Origin: Holophaga sp.
Lineage (GTDB): Bacteria; Acidobacteriota; Holophagae; Holophagales; Holophagaceae
NCBI GenBank assembly: GCA_016715205.1
Contig: JADKBC010000004.1
Location: 62,001-126,000, forward strand
DNA: 64,000 nt
Direction of reading: 5' to 3'
Below are positions 1 through 9,467 of the stretch, piece by piece. The stretch's first letter is position 1. Every line of letters begins with the position of its first letter. A program made the position numbers and the translations under genes. The notes under the pieces are model-generated. The model worked only from the letters and a program-made list of their open reading frames with translations. It did no database searches and was not told the origin of the DNA.

Positions 1-162
1 CGTCACGTGGGGATGGTAGTCAGGCCCACCCATGGGCTGGGGCACGTCCTTCTTGTGCCGGAAGTACAGCAACAGCATGTACAGCCGATGCGCACCGTAG
101 ACGCTCAGCACGACCAGGATGCTGAAGTAGACAACGAGAATGGACGTCTTGAAGATTTCCAT
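1..162 (-). CDS. N-terminus of a membrane glycosyltransferase (cellulose-synthase-like GT2), partial
   Basis: The minus strand carries an ATG at 162 followed by 54 open codons running off the left edge. The visible part has a strongly hydrophobic stretch (about residues 7-32) followed by a basic, Tyr-rich segment (LLYFRHKK) and a Pro/Gly-rich DVPQPMGGPDYHP. This is how bacterial family-2 processive glycosyltransferases with an N-terminal anchor begin, just before the catalytic domain. No catalytic motif lies inside the window, so the assignment rests on the N-terminal pattern alone. It is divergent from the Ser/Thr kinase; the 146-bp gap should hold promoters for both. Confidence 0.45.
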   Translation of the reverse strand, partial: MEIFKTSILVVYFSILVVLSVYGAHRLYMLLLYFRHKKDVPQPMGGPDYHPHVT

Positions 163-308
163 GGTGGAATTGATCCCCTGGGATAGTGCCCACTTGTATA
201 GTGAGCGATGCATTATTCTGCCAGCATTATTTGGAAAATCCCCTGTGATTTTTTACCGGTTCCAAGCCCATTCCGGGATAGGATTCGAGTGTCGCTAAGC
301 GAGTTGAT

Positions 309-2210
309 ATGAACGAATCCGAAAATCTTCCCAAGATGATCGGCCGCTACGAGATCAAGCGTCTCCTGGGCGCCGGTGCCATGGGCAGTGTCTACCTAGC
401 CGAAGACCCTCGCATCAAACGCAAGCTGGCCATCAAGGTAGTGAAGCTGGATGCGATTCGTAACGAAAATGATCGCAGTGAGTTCCTGGCGCGGTTTCAG
501 CGTGAAGCCGAGGTGTCCGGCGTGTTGAATGACCCCGGCATCGTAACCATTTACGATGTGGGCGACAGTGAGGTAGGGCCGTTCCTTGCGATGGAATTCG
601 TCACGGGCAAGGCTCTTGACAGCTATATCAAGTCCGGGGACACCCTGGCCATGCAGCTTGGCACCAAGCTGCGCATCGCCGCTGGCATCGCCGCGGCGCT
701 GGATCACGCCCATAGTCACGGCATCGTCCACCGGGACGTCAAGCCGGGCAACGTGATGATGACGGAAGATGGGCGACCCAAGCTCATGGATTTCGGCATT
801 GCCAAGCGTGAGGATGCCAGCCTGACCCAGACCGGCACCTTCCTGGGCACCCCCAGTTATGCAAGCCCTGAACAGATTCGCGAAGGCCACGCCACCCTGC
901 GCTCAGACATCTTCAGTTTTGGCGTTCTGGTGTTCGAGATGCTCGCGGGAACGCTTCCCTTTCCCGGGACATCCATCAACACCATCCTTTACAAGATCGT
1001 TAACGAGCCTCCGATCGAGGTCAAACCGCCGGTCCTGGGTGTCCTGCCGGAGGGCTGGCACCGCATTTTTGCTCGGGTATTGGCCAAGAACGCCGATGAT
1101 CGCTACCCATCCTGCGCAACCTTCCTCCGTGATCTGGTGGATGTGGCCCCGGATCTTGATCAGGATGCCCGTTCGGAGATCATGGGCATCCTGAAAATCG
1201 GATCCGGAGGCGCCCAACCGCCGCTGCTTTCGAAATCCCACCAGGAAACCATGTACATCCCGGCCGAGAAGATGCGCAAATCCGGAGGGATGGGCCGGTG
1301 GCTCTGGATTCCCTTTGCGGCCGCAGCTCTGGGAGTCGTCGGATGGTACCTCTTCAGGGGCACCGAAACCCAACTTCTGCTGGAAACGACGCCCTCCGCG
1401 GCCAAGGTTATAAGGGCAGGCGTTGAGGTGGGCAAAACCCCCATGCCCCTTTCCTTGAAACCTGGCGAGAAGGTAACCCTGGACAAGCCGGGCTTCAAAC
1501 CTTTGGAATTCGCATACTCTGGGGGTGACAAATCTCCCAACCTGGAACTGAAGGCCCTGGTCTCCCAGGAGACCCTGCGCACCATTCCCGACGGCGCGAA
1601 GGTGGTGATGGATGAAACGGCGTTGGAAGGCGCCACGCCGCTAACCATCGATTGGAACCAAGGCAAGCCCCATCGGATCACCTTTTCCAAAGGTGATCTC
1701 ACCTTGAACCCCACCTTCCACGAAGGAGAAGTTCCGGGCTCGCAGGTTTATACCCTCAGACCCCACGCCGAGGCCGTCACCACGGGCGAAATCAAGACCG
1801 TGGATGCCAATGCGCCGGGATTCTTGCGAACCAGTGGTGAGTTCAGTATCAAGGTGAGTCTGAATGGCAAGGACAAGGGGGAAATCACAGGTAATTCAAA
1901 GCTTGCCTTCCCGCCGGGCAAGCATGAGATTGATGTTTCCGCCCCCAGTGTTTTCTACCACGACAAACGATCCATAACCATTCAGCCCGGTCAGCCCACC
2001 ACCCTCGGTCTGCCTGCGGTGGTGGCCATTACCGTGGATCACCCTTCCACTGATCTGGTGATGATCGATGGGCGTTCCACCGGGGTTGAAAGCGACGGCA
2101 GCTCGCCCATTCGGGTCGTGGTGGGTCGCCACACCATTTCCATCCAAGGCAAATCTGCCAGCCAGACCCTGGAAATCAAGGGCAATCAGGCCATCAGGTT
2201 CAAGCTCTAA
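309..2210 (+). CDS. Ser/Thr protein kinase with PEGA-type extracytoplasmic region
   Basis: Eukaryote-like (Hanks-type) receptor kinase, 633 residues. The cytoplasmic kinase domain (about 13-285) shows the glycine loop GAGAMG (21-26), ATP-anchoring K43, HRDVKPGN with catalytic D143, the DFG metal site (161-163) and SPE (186-188), so it looks active. A single membrane span lies at about 331-349, followed by a roughly 280-residue outer part with PEGA-like beta repeats (GVEVGKTPMPLSLKPG and similar). Inferred role is envelope signalling to cytoplasmic targets; no partner can be named. Its stop overlaps that of the next convergent gene by 3 bases. Confidence 0.9.
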   Translation: MNESENLPKMIGRYEIKRLLGAGAMGSVYLAEDPRIKRKLAIKVVKLDAIRNENDRSEFLARFQREAEVSGVLNDPGIVTIYDVGDSEVGPFLAMEFVTGKALDSYIKSGDTLAMQLGTKLRIAAGIAAALDHAHSHGIVHRDVKPGNVMMTEDGRPKLMDFGIAKREDASLTQTGTFLGTPSYASPEQIREGHATLRSDIFSFGVLVFEMLAGTLPFPGTSINTILYKIVNEPPIEVKPPVLGVLPEGWHRIFARVLAKNADDRYPSCATFLRDLVDVAPDLDQDARSEIMGILKIGSGGAQPPLLSKSHQETMYIPAEKMRKSGGMGRWLWIPFAAAALGVVGWYLFRGTETQLLLETTPSAAKVIRAGVEVGKTPMPLSLKPGEKVTLDKPGFKPLEFAYSGGDKSPNLELKALVSQETLRTIPDGAKVVMDETALEGATPLTIDWNQGKPHRITFSKGDLTLNPTFHEGEVPGSQVYTLRPHAEAVTTGEIKTVDANAPGFLRTSGEFSIKVSLNGKDKGEITGNSKLAFPPGKHEIDVSAPSVFYHDKRSITIQPGQPTTLGLPAVVAITVDHPSTDLVMIDGRSTGVESDGSSPIRVVVGRHTISIQGKSASQTLEIKGNQAIRFKL

Positions 2211-2479
2211 GCCTTACTGGACGCTTTCAAGGCATCGCGAATCGCTTCCAGGCGATCGACGATGGCGCTAAGCGCCGCGAAGAATAGGGCAGCTGCTGCC
2301 GATCCAAAGGCAATCCCCCACGCCTTGAGCATGGCACTGCTGCGCTCGGCGGCATTGGAAATGAAAATGTAGCCTTCCAAGCGTTCCTCGGCCGGAGGCG
2401 CATTGAAGGCGATGGCGAGGGCGATTGCCAAACCCAGGGCAGCCACCACGATCGCGAAGATGTTGAGGACTTTTTTCAT
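2207..2479 (-). CDS. Small two-span membrane protein of unknown function
   Basis: A 90-residue protein starting at the ATG at 2479, preceded by a GGAG-type ribosome site; an upstream in-frame extension to 2554 exists but has no such site. Two hydrophobic segments (about 4-25 and 52-73) flank a short polar loop rich in Glu/Arg (APPAEERLEG), and the C-terminus is an amphipathic, charged helix (DRLEAIRDALKASSKA). No family is recognised. It converges on the kinase gene, overlapping at the stops, and lies 79 bp downstream of the diguanylate cyclase stop on the same strand, so the two may be co-transcribed. Confidence 0.6.
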   Translation of the reverse strand: MKKVLNIFAIVVAALGLAIALAIAFNAPPAEERLEGYIFISNAAERSSAMLKAWGIAFGSAAAALFFAALSAIVDRLEAIRDALKASSKA

Positions 2480-2558
2480 AGAAGACTCCGGGGACACAAG
2501 TTCGAAGAGCAAAATTATCGCCCAGATTCGATCTGGTACCTGCCAGAAAACCAAAAGT

Positions 2559-4118
2559 TCATTGGGTAGCTACGCAGACCCGGTTTCGGCCTTCCTTCTT
2601 GGCTTGGTACAAGGCACCGTCCGCCCGTCCCACAAACCAATCGGCATCGCGGTCCAGCCCCACGGTGGCGGAAATCAGACCGATGCTCAAGGAAACATGG
2701 GGAGCGACTTCGGAGGCAGCGTGGGGCAGGGCGCGCGCTGCCAGGGCTTTCAGCAGTTTCTGGGCGGCTCGGCTGGCATGGGGCTCGCCCAGGCCGGGCA
2801 GGATCACCGCGAATTCTTCGCCACCATAGCGGGCCGGGACTTCGCCAGCGCGCTGGAAGACGTCGCGCATCACTTCGCCCACCACCCTCAGGCAATCATC
2901 GCCACCCTGGTGGCCATAGTGATCGTTATACCGTTTGAAGAAATCCACGTCGCACATGAGGAGGGAAAACACATCTCCATTGCGGCGCGCTCGGCGGATC
3001 TCCTCATCCATGACCTCGTTGAAGCGTCGACGGTTGGCCAACCCGGTGAGGGTATCTTCCACTGCCATCTGTTTCAGGAGCAGGTTGACCGTCTCCAGTT
3101 CGGCGGTGCGGGCCGCCACCCGGGCCTCCAGTTCCACATTGGCTTCCCGCAGCTGCTGGGCCTGTTCGAGGTTTTCGCTGAACAATTTGGCGTTGGTCAA
3201 ACTGAGTCCCGCGCGGTCCGCGAGATTCTGGAGCATGGTTTGGTCATCGGCTGAATAGGCGCGGCTGGCAGAACCCTTGGCGAGGGTCAACGTGCCCAAG
3301 GGCGTACCGTGGGAGCGCAGCGGCACCACGAGCAGGCTGTGAACGTTGTAACGCCACAGGAAAGGATGAAATTCCTCGCGCAGTTCGGCGCGGATCTTGG
3401 CGCCCGAAGCATCTTCCAATCGGAAGGGCTGTCCAGAAAGGGCCACCCGGGCCGGGGCGGAATCGATGGGGGTTGCGGTGGCCAAGGCCGTCATCTGCGG
3501 GAGCAGGTCAGCGCCATCGAGGTAGGGCTGGTTCACAGCCCGGGGGTGCAATCGACCTTCGTCATCCAGGAGTTCCACCACGGCCAGATCGCCGATGTCG
3601 GTGGCCAGATGTCGGGCGATGAGATTCAAAGCCTGCTGGAAATCCGATCCTGCCTCCGCGAGGTCCAGCAACACGGAATTCTCTGCTTCTGCGTGTTTCA
3701 GGCGGGCCTTGTGCTCGGACTCAAGGCGCTTGCGGTCACCGATATCACGCACCGTGGCCAATATGCGGGGGACACCATCGAGCACGGCCAGATGAAGATT
3801 GATTTCCACCCAGAAAATGCGGCCCTTGTGATTCTGGGCCAGCCACTCAAAGGACTGCGGTGAGCCGTCGGTGGCCTTGCGCATCCACATCAGCGCATCT
3901 TCGTGGGTGCAGGGAGCGATGCCAACGCTCAGGTCGCCCATCTTGAGGGCCATGAGCTTTTCCCGTGAATGGCCATAAAGGGTGCAGGCAGCCACGTTGG
4001 CGTCGAGGATCGTTCCCGTTTCTGGATCGTGGATCAGGATCGCTTCGTGAAAAGCGTCGATGAGCACACGGGCGTGGTCCTTTTCGGGTCGGGAATGCGC
4101 GGGTTTTCGAGGCGACAT
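2559..4118 (-). CDS. PAS-GAF-GGDEF diguanylate cyclase
   Basis: 519-residue soluble enzyme that should make c-di-GMP from two GTP. Order: PAS domain (about 17-130), GAF domain (about 145-312), helical linker (315-350), GGDEF domain (351-515). The active-site signature is intact (GGEEF at 432-436; metal-binding D390 in LMCDVD). The residues normally forming the inhibitory RxxD site read RAGE (423-426), with Glu in place of Asp, so feedback inhibition may be weakened. No membrane span is visible, so it should sense a cytoplasmic or diffusible cue through PAS/GAF. It is divergent from glgC, with 114 bp between them. Confidence 0.9.
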   Translation of the reverse strand: MSPRKPAHSRPEKDHARVLIDAFHEAILIHDPETGTILDANVAACTLYGHSREKLMALKMGDLSVGIAPCTHEDALMWMRKATDGSPQSFEWLAQNHKGRIFWVEINLHLAVLDGVPRILATVRDIGDRKRLESEHKARLKHAEAENSVLLDLAEAGSDFQQALNLIARHLATDIGDLAVVELLDDEGRLHPRAVNQPYLDGADLLPQMTALATATPIDSAPARVALSGQPFRLEDASGAKIRAELREEFHPFLWRYNVHSLLVVPLRSHGTPLGTLTLAKGSASRAYSADDQTMLQNLADRAGLSLTNAKLFSENLEQAQQLREANVELEARVAARTAELETVNLLLKQMAVEDTLTGLANRRRFNEVMDEEIRRARRNGDVFSLLMCDVDFFKRYNDHYGHQGGDDCLRVVGEVMRDVFQRAGEVPARYGGEEFAVILPGLGEPHASRAAQKLLKALAARALPHAASEVAPHVSLSIGLISATVGLDRDADWFVGRADGALYQAKKEGRNRVCVATQ

Positions 4119-4232
4119 GCCAGCAAACTACCATACTTGTTAAAATTCATGTTCGACTCTCCGTAATCCGATCCCTTTCCTGGGATGCACAGCGTTCCCT
4201 TTGGCAATCTGGTCATTTGCGCAGGAGTCGCG

Positions 4233-5498
4233 ATGCACCTTTCGGTCCGGGATATCTGCCATGCGCCGAAGTACACGGTGGCGGTCGTCCTGGCTGGTGG
4301 ACGCGGCACCCGACTCATGGATTTGACCCGGGAACTGTCCAAGCCCGGCCTGGATTTTGGCGGCAAGTACCGGATCATCGACTTTGCCATGTCGAACTGC
4401 GTCAATTCCGCCTTTCGGCGCATCGTGGTGCTCACCCAATACAATTCCCATCGGCTGTTGGAACATCTTCAATTTGGTTGGAATTTCCTACCCGCCAGCC
4501 TCGATGAGTTTGTCCATGTGCTGCCTGCCCAGCAGGTGCTGGAGCGGGATCTTTGGTACGCCGGCACGGCGGATGCCGTGTTCCAGAACATCCCCAATAT
4601 CCGAGACCACGATCCAGAAAACGTCCTGATCCTGGCCGGGGATCACGTTTACAAGATGGATTATCGATTGTTTCTGGAAGATCACCTGCGCATGGAATCG
4701 GATCTGACGGTGGCCTGTCTGGAAGTTCCCCAGGCCATGGCCCGGGATTTCGGGGTGGCCCAGGTGGATGTCGAAGGGCGCATCGTGTCCTTCCTGGAAA
4801 AGCCGGAGGACCCCCCCTGCATTCCAGGCAAGCCGGGTGTTTGCCTTGCATCCATGGGGATCTATCTGTTTAAGGCCGATTTCCTGTATCGGGAGCTGCT
4901 GCGGGATTCGGAAGACGCCAACTCCACTCATGATTTTGGGAAAGACCTGATTCCCTATTTGATCTCTCGGGCCAAGGTCAATGCCCACCAATTCGAGAAA
5001 AGCTGCATTCCCAATCTGGACAAACCGCCCTATTGGCGGGATGTGGGGACGGTAGATGCCTATTTTGAAGCGAACATGGATCTCACCTACGTGGATCCAG
5101 CTCTCAACCTTTATGACACCGATTGGCCTATTTTTACTCACCAGCAGCAGCTTCCCGGAGCCAAGTTCGTGCATAGCGGCCCTCACCGAAACGGCTTGGC
5201 CATCGCCAGCGTCGTCAGCGGTGGGTGCATCGTTTCTGGGGCCACCGTGTATCAATCGCTGTTGTTTTCCCAGGTGGTGGTGCATTCCCATGCCCATTTG
5301 ATCGAGAGCATCGTGCTGCCCAATGCCGACATTGGGGGCGGGGCACGGCTTCGGCGGGCCGTGGTGGCGCGCGGAACCCGCATTCCCCCTGGCTTGGTGG
5401 TGGGCGAGGATTCGGAAGCGGACGCACGGCGTTTCCACCGTACCGCCAACGGCGTCACCCTGGTTTCACAACGGATGGTGGATCGCTTGGTATCGTAG
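4233..5498 (+). CDS. glgC: Glucose-1-phosphate adenylyltransferase (ADP-glucose pyrophosphorylase)
   Basis: Makes ADP-glucose from glucose-1-phosphate and ATP, the committed step of bacterial glycogen synthesis. The 421-residue protein has the nucleotide-binding LAGGRGTRL at 20-28, the KPGLDFGGKYRIIDF stretch, and a C-terminal left-handed beta-helix region typical of GlgC. I chose ATG 4233 because AGGAG lies five bases upstream; the frame is open 16 codons further to an ATG at 4185 without a ribosome site. glgA starts 4 bases after the stop, so the two are translationally coupled. Confidence 0.95.
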   Translation: MHLSVRDICHAPKYTVAVVLAGGRGTRLMDLTRELSKPGLDFGGKYRIIDFAMSNCVNSAFRRIVVLTQYNSHRLLEHLQFGWNFLPASLDEFVHVLPAQQVLERDLWYAGTADAVFQNIPNIRDHDPENVLILAGDHVYKMDYRLFLEDHLRMESDLTVACLEVPQAMARDFGVAQVDVEGRIVSFLEKPEDPPCIPGKPGVCLASMGIYLFKADFLYRELLRDSEDANSTHDFGKDLIPYLISRAKVNAHQFEKSCIPNLDKPPYWRDVGTVDAYFEANMDLTYVDPALNLYDTDWPIFTHQQQLPGAKFVHSGPHRNGLAIASVVSGGCIVSGATVYQSLLFSQVVVHSHAHLIESIVLPNADIGGGARLRRAVVARGTRIPPGLVVGEDSEADARRFHRTANGVTLVSQRMVDRLVS

Positions 5499-5502
5499 TG
5501 GC

Positions 5503-6936
5503 ATGCGAGTCCTCCATGCCGCCGCCGAACTCTTTCCCTGGGTCAAAGTTGGGGGGCTGGGCGATGTGCTAGGCGCGTTACCCCAGGCCCAGCGCAGCCT
5601 GGGCATAAAAGCCCGATTACTGCTGCCCGCCTATCCGGCGCTGAAAAAGGTTTTCCCTGCCGCGTCCGTCGTTGGTGAAATCGGCGATCTCCTGGGTACG
5701 GGCAGCGCACGGTTTCTGCTGGATCGAACTCCTGAAGGTGTGCCGATCTACCTGCTGGATGCACCGTATTTATTCGATCGTCCAGGCAGCCCCTATGAGG
5801 ATGCCGGCGATAGCGAAGTGCGGTTCGGAGCCCTTTCTCTTGGCGCCGCGTGGTTGGCCAAACATGGGGATTCCCACCACTGGAAGCCGGAGATCCTCCA
5901 CTGCCACGACTGGCAAACGGGACTGGCACCGGCCTATCTGCACTATTGGGGCGGCGTGCGGCCCGCCACGGTGATGACCGTCCATAACCTTGCCTATCAA
6001 GGCCTCTACAGCCGTGAGGTGCTGTCCCGATTGGCGCTGCCGGATGAGGCTTTCCAGATGGCCGGGGTCGAGTTTCACGGCCTGGTGAACTTTTTGAAGG
6101 GTGGCCTCCAATTTGCGGATCGGTTAACCACCGTGAGCCCAACCTATGCCCAGGAAATCCAAGGCGTGGAATTGGGCTGCGGCTTGGATGGGTTGCTTCA
6201 TCACCGGCGCCAGGATCTGGTGGGCATCCTGAATGGTGTCGATGGCCACGTCTGGAGCCCTTCGGCCAGTCCCCATCTGCCCACCCATTACAGCGCCCAA
6301 CATCGCTCGGGAAAAATGGTTTGCAAGAATCGCCTCCAGCAGGAATTCCATTTGGTGGAGGCCGCCGAGGCACCCTTGTTCGCGGTTGTAAGCCGCCTCG
6401 CCACCCAGAAAGGCCTGGATCTGATCCTGGCCAATGTGGAACACCTGGTGGGCTTGGGCGCACAACTCGCCCTGCTGGGTGCGGGCGACCCGGCCCTTGA
6501 AGCTGGCTTCCATGCCGCAGCCCACCATCACCGAGGTCGGGTGGCCTGTCGAATTGGTTACGACGAGGCCCTGGCTCATCGAATCCTGGCGGGGGCGGAT
6601 GTGTTGATGGTGCCAAGTCGTTTCGAACCCTGCGGGTTGACTCAGCTCTATGCGCTGGCTTACGGAACTCTGCCGTTGGTGCGACGGACCGGAGGGTTGG
6701 CGGATACGGTGGTGGATGTCAACACCACATCCATGGATGAGGGCAAGGCCACCGGATTTGTGTTTGAGGAGGCAACCGCCGAGGCCCTTGGACAGACCTT
6801 GGATCGCGCCTGTGCTTTCTTCACCCATCGTGCCAAAGACTGGGAAAAGGTCCAGGTGACCGGCATGAAGCAGGACTTCAGCTGGCGGGCTTCGGCCAAG
6901 GGCTATCTGGAGCTGTACCAAGGCTTGGTAGGATGA
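5503..6936 (+). CDS. glgA: Glycogen synthase (ADP-glucose type, GT5)
   Basis: Transfers glucose from ADP-glucose to the non-reducing end of alpha-1,4-glucan. 477 residues, the normal length. The N-terminus carries the ADP-glucose-binding KVGGLGDV (15-22); the C-terminal Rossmann half holds SRLATQKGLDL and the RFEPCGLTQLYA motif with the conserved Glu and Cys of bacterial GlgA. The start at 5503 (MRVLHAAAELFPW) is set by homology to the family N-terminus; an upstream extension overlapping glgC is a frame artefact. Second gene of the glgC-glgA unit, 40 bp before the isomerase. Confidence 0.95.
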   Translation: MRVLHAAAELFPWVKVGGLGDVLGALPQAQRSLGIKARLLLPAYPALKKVFPAASVVGEIGDLLGTGSARFLLDRTPEGVPIYLLDAPYLFDRPGSPYEDAGDSEVRFGALSLGAAWLAKHGDSHHWKPEILHCHDWQTGLAPAYLHYWGGVRPATVMTVHNLAYQGLYSREVLSRLALPDEAFQMAGVEFHGLVNFLKGGLQFADRLTTVSPTYAQEIQGVELGCGLDGLLHHRRQDLVGILNGVDGHVWSPSASPHLPTHYSAQHRSGKMVCKNRLQQEFHLVEAAEAPLFAVVSRLATQKGLDLILANVEHLVGLGAQLALLGAGDPALEAGFHAAAHHHRGRVACRIGYDEALAHRILAGADVLMVPSRFEPCGLTQLYALAYGTLPLVRRTGGLADTVVDVNTTSMDEGKATGFVFEEATAEALGQTLDRACAFFTHRAKDWEKVQVTGMKQDFSWRASAKGYLELYQGLVG

Positions 6937-6976
6937 TGCTATTCCTGTCAAACCATACCGACTGAGGAGGCGAATC

Positions 6977-8113
6977 ATGAACCGCGATCTGCTTTGGCAG
7001 GCTCTCGAAGCCCATCCCACCACCGGCTGGTGCGCGCCGATCCACGTGCCCTTGCCGCCCATACCTGCGGCTTCTCGGCTGCTCTGGTGCGGGATCGGAG
7101 GGTCGCTGCTGCCTTCCGAAACCCTCGTGCGCGGGCTGGCCTGCGAACAGGCCCAGCGTGCCTGGACACCGTTGGCGTCACCCGAGCCATTGGCGTTGGA
7201 ACTGCGTCCCGACGACCAGGCCGTGTTTGTTTCCAAGAGTGGCAATACGTTGGAATTGTGGACCTGGATCAGCCGCCTGCGGGCCCTGCCAGGCTGGTCT
7301 CATCTGGAACGGCCACCCATTGTCATCACCCAGGACGACCAAAATCCCTTGGCCAAATGGGCCCGGAGCGAAGACTACCCGATCCTGCCCATCCCCGTGA
7401 ATGTGGGTGGCCGCTATTCCGCCTTCACGCCCGTGGGGACGCTGCCGTTGTCCTGGATGGGCCGGGATGCCAGTGCATTCCTAGAGGGCGGCCGTGCCGT
7501 GGTGAAGGAACTCAAAGGCAACACCGGCCCCTGGAACGATCGCATCTGGAACATGGTGGAAACCTTGCACGATGGTTATCTAAAGGGCATCACCGAATGG
7601 GTGCTTATTCCGTACAGCCTGAGGCTCGAAACCCTCACGGCCTGGTGGGTGCAACTGGTGGCGGAAAGCCTCGGGAAGATCGCCAAGGATGGCACCCGCC
7701 GGGGAGTCACTCCCATTCGCAGCGTGGGTCCCATCGATCAGCACAGCCAATTGCAGCGCTGGATGGCAGGGCCCCGCAACCTCGGGGTGATTGTGCTGAC
7801 GGTGGATGAACCCACCCAGCCGGAAACCTTGCAGGTTCCCCCAGGTTGCCCGTACCCCAAGCTGGCGGAATTGCAGGGCTCCCAGATTCTCCAGGCCCAG
7901 GCCGAAGGCACCATGGAAGCCCTCCAGGGCGCGGGTGTGCCGGTGGCGCACTGGCAGCTGCCCGCGGTGAGCGAAGCCATGCTGGGCGAATTCATGATGG
8001 CCTGGCAACTCATCGTCGGTCTCACGGGCTTTGCGATGGAACTGGATCCCTTCGACCAGCCCGCCGTGGAGGACGGCAAGAAACGGACCTTCAAAAAATT
8101 GGGTCTGGCCTAG
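6977..8113 (+). CDS. pgi: Glucose-6-phosphate isomerase, short bacterial form
   Basis: Interconverts glucose-6-phosphate and fructose-6-phosphate; next to glgCA it supplies hexose phosphate for glycogen. At 378 residues it is much shorter than the E. coli enzyme (about 550) but keeps the SIS-domain core: CGIGGS (38-43), SKSGNT (86-91), the PGI signature GGRYSAFTPVG (144-154), AESLGK with the catalytic Glu (229-234) and GPIDQHSQLQ (251-260). GAGGAGG precedes the ATG. Bifunctional phosphoglucose/phosphomannose isomerase is an alternative, but the GGRYSAF and DQHSQ motifs favour Pgi. It converges on the SDR gene with overlapping stops. Confidence 0.85.
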   Translation: MNRDLLWQALEAHPTTGWCAPIHVPLPPIPAASRLLWCGIGGSLLPSETLVRGLACEQAQRAWTPLASPEPLALELRPDDQAVFVSKSGNTLELWTWISRLRALPGWSHLERPPIVITQDDQNPLAKWARSEDYPILPIPVNVGGRYSAFTPVGTLPLSWMGRDASAFLEGGRAVVKELKGNTGPWNDRIWNMVETLHDGYLKGITEWVLIPYSLRLETLTAWWVQLVAESLGKIAKDGTRRGVTPIRSVGPIDQHSQLQRWMAGPRNLGVIVLTVDEPTQPETLQVPPGCPYPKLAELQGSQILQAQAEGTMEALQGAGVPVAHWQLPAVSEAMLGEFMMAWQLIVGLTGFAMELDPFDQPAVEDGKKRTFKKLGLA

Positions 8114-8838
8114 TAAACCGCGGCGGCCCCGCCATCAATGGGGATTACGGCACCGGTGGTCCAGGCACTTTCCGTGGACAGCAGATGGGCCGCCAGACTG
8201 GCAACCTCCTCCTCGCGCCCCAGGCGCTGGAGGGGGTTCACCTGGGAAAGCTTCGTCAGATCCCCATCGGGGTCTGAACTCTTGCGCAGCCGGGCTTCAA
8301 GCATGGCGGTGTAAACGGGACCAGGGGCGATGGCATTGCAGCGGATGCGCCGGGGGGCCCATTCCAGTGCCAACACTTGGGCGAGCATGTGCACACCGGC
8401 CTTGGCCACCGAATAGGCGGCGGAGTCTGGAATGGCCCGCAGGGCGATGTTGGAACCCACCAGCACCACACTGGCGCCCTTCTTGAGGCGCGGGCCGAGG
8501 TGGTGACACAGGAGCCAGGGGCCGCGCAGGTTGGCCTGGATCATGACATCGAAATCGTGGATGGAGGTGGATTCGACGCCACCCGTTACCAGTTGCCCGG
8601 CTCCGAGAAACATGCCATCCAAGGCGGGGCATTCCTTGGCGAAGGAGGCCACGGCGAATTCATCCGAATGATCCAACGCAAAATGCAGGGCGTTGGGCAA
8701 GGTTTCCACCAGGGCTTCCAGACGGCGCCCAGCCAGAACGAGTTGGGCGCCCTTGGCGGCAAACAATCGTGCGGCCGTGCGCCCAATGCCGCTGCCAGCA
8801 CCCGTAACCAGGATTACCTTGCCTTTGAGGGTTTTCAT
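8110..8838 (-). CDS. Short-chain dehydrogenase/reductase (SDR)
   Basis: A 242-residue classical SDR. The cofactor loop TGAGSGIG is at 12-19 and the catalytic triad is present (S129, Y142, K146 in AYSVAK). AGRR after the second strand suggests NADPH preference. The C-terminal EEVASLAAHLLSTESAWTTG is the usual substrate lid and dimer region. Substrate unknown. It is the last gene of a four-gene minus-strand run, its start overlapping the DUF502 stop by 4 bases (ATGA). Confidence 0.85.
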   Translation of the reverse strand: MKTLKGKVILVTGAGSGIGRTAARLFAAKGAQLVLAGRRLEALVETLPNALHFALDHSDEFAVASFAKECPALDGMFLGAGQLVTGGVESTSIHDFDVMIQANLRGPWLLCHHLGPRLKKGASVVLVGSNIALRAIPDSAAYSVAKAGVHMLAQVLALEWAPRRIRCNAIAPGPVYTAMLEARLRKSSDPDGDLTKLSQVNPLQRLGREEEVASLAAHLLSTESAWTTGAVIPIDGGAAAVY

Positions 8839-9467
8839 GGGAGGTCACTCGAGGTGCTGGTGCGGATATTTGGCGCCACCACACCGCCACTTACGGCCCA
8901 GGTGAACGCTTGCTCAGGGCTGATGTCCACCGGGCGAACTTTGGTTTCTTCCAGCATCACCACGTACCCGGAGGTTGGGTTGGGGGCGGTGGGAATGTAG
9001 ACGGCCACCATGGTCTCGCCACCCTTGACCGCCCAACTGCAATCGCGTCGGGCAAGAAAACCCAGGGTCACGGAGCCTGGATGGGGCCACTCCACGAGCA
9101 CCACTTCCTTGAAACTACCGCCCTGGCCACTTTGAATGGCTCCGAGGACTTGTTTGGTGGCGCCGTAGATGCCCTTTACACCAGGAATCATGAGCATGAG
9201 TTCATCGGTCCAGGCCAGCACCTGCCGTCCCAGGAAGTTCCCCACCAGCAGGCCCACCAGCAACAGCAGCAACAGGGTGGCCGTGGCGGAAATCAGCGCC
9301 AGCATCCAGATGGGTGGCACGGGCAGATTTACGACATGGGCAACCCAGGTGAAGGGAATCCGGAAGATATCAATCAGGCTGGAAAAAATGACCTTCAACA
9401 GCCAGAGCGTTACCACCAAGGGGAGCAGCGTAACCAGGCCAGCGAGGAGGTATTTCCGCAACATCAT
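8835..9467 (-). CDS. DUF502 family membrane protein
   Basis: 210 residues, with two N-proximal membrane spans (about 5-30 and 53-78) separated by a short loop (FRIPFTWVAHVVNLPVPP) and then a soluble beta-rich domain containing PGVKGIYGATKQVL and VVLVEWPHPGSVTLGF. This layout and the PGVKGIY...EWP pattern are characteristic of DUF502, a widespread family of unknown function. It overlaps both neighbours by 4 bases; linkage to pgsA is consistent with an envelope role, but this is inference only. Confidence 0.85.
   Translation of the reverse strand: MMLRKYLLAGLVTLLPLVVTLWLLKVIFSSLIDIFRIPFTWVAHVVNLPVPPIWMLALISATATLLLLLLVGLLVGNFLGRQVLAWTDELMLMIPGVKGIYGATKQVLGAIQSGQGGSFKEVVLVEWPHPGSVTLGFLARRDCSWAVKGGETMVAVYIPTAPNPTSGYVVMLEETKVRPVDISPEQAFTWAVSGGVVAPNIRTSTSSDLP

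Noticed and set aside
4185..4232. Longer N-terminus of glgC
   Set aside because: No ribosome site at 4185, whereas AGGAG precedes ATG 4233, which also gives the usual length.
5323..5502. N-terminal extension of glgA overlapping glgC
   Set aside because: The extension is the glgC 3' end in another frame; ATG 5503 gives the family N-terminus.
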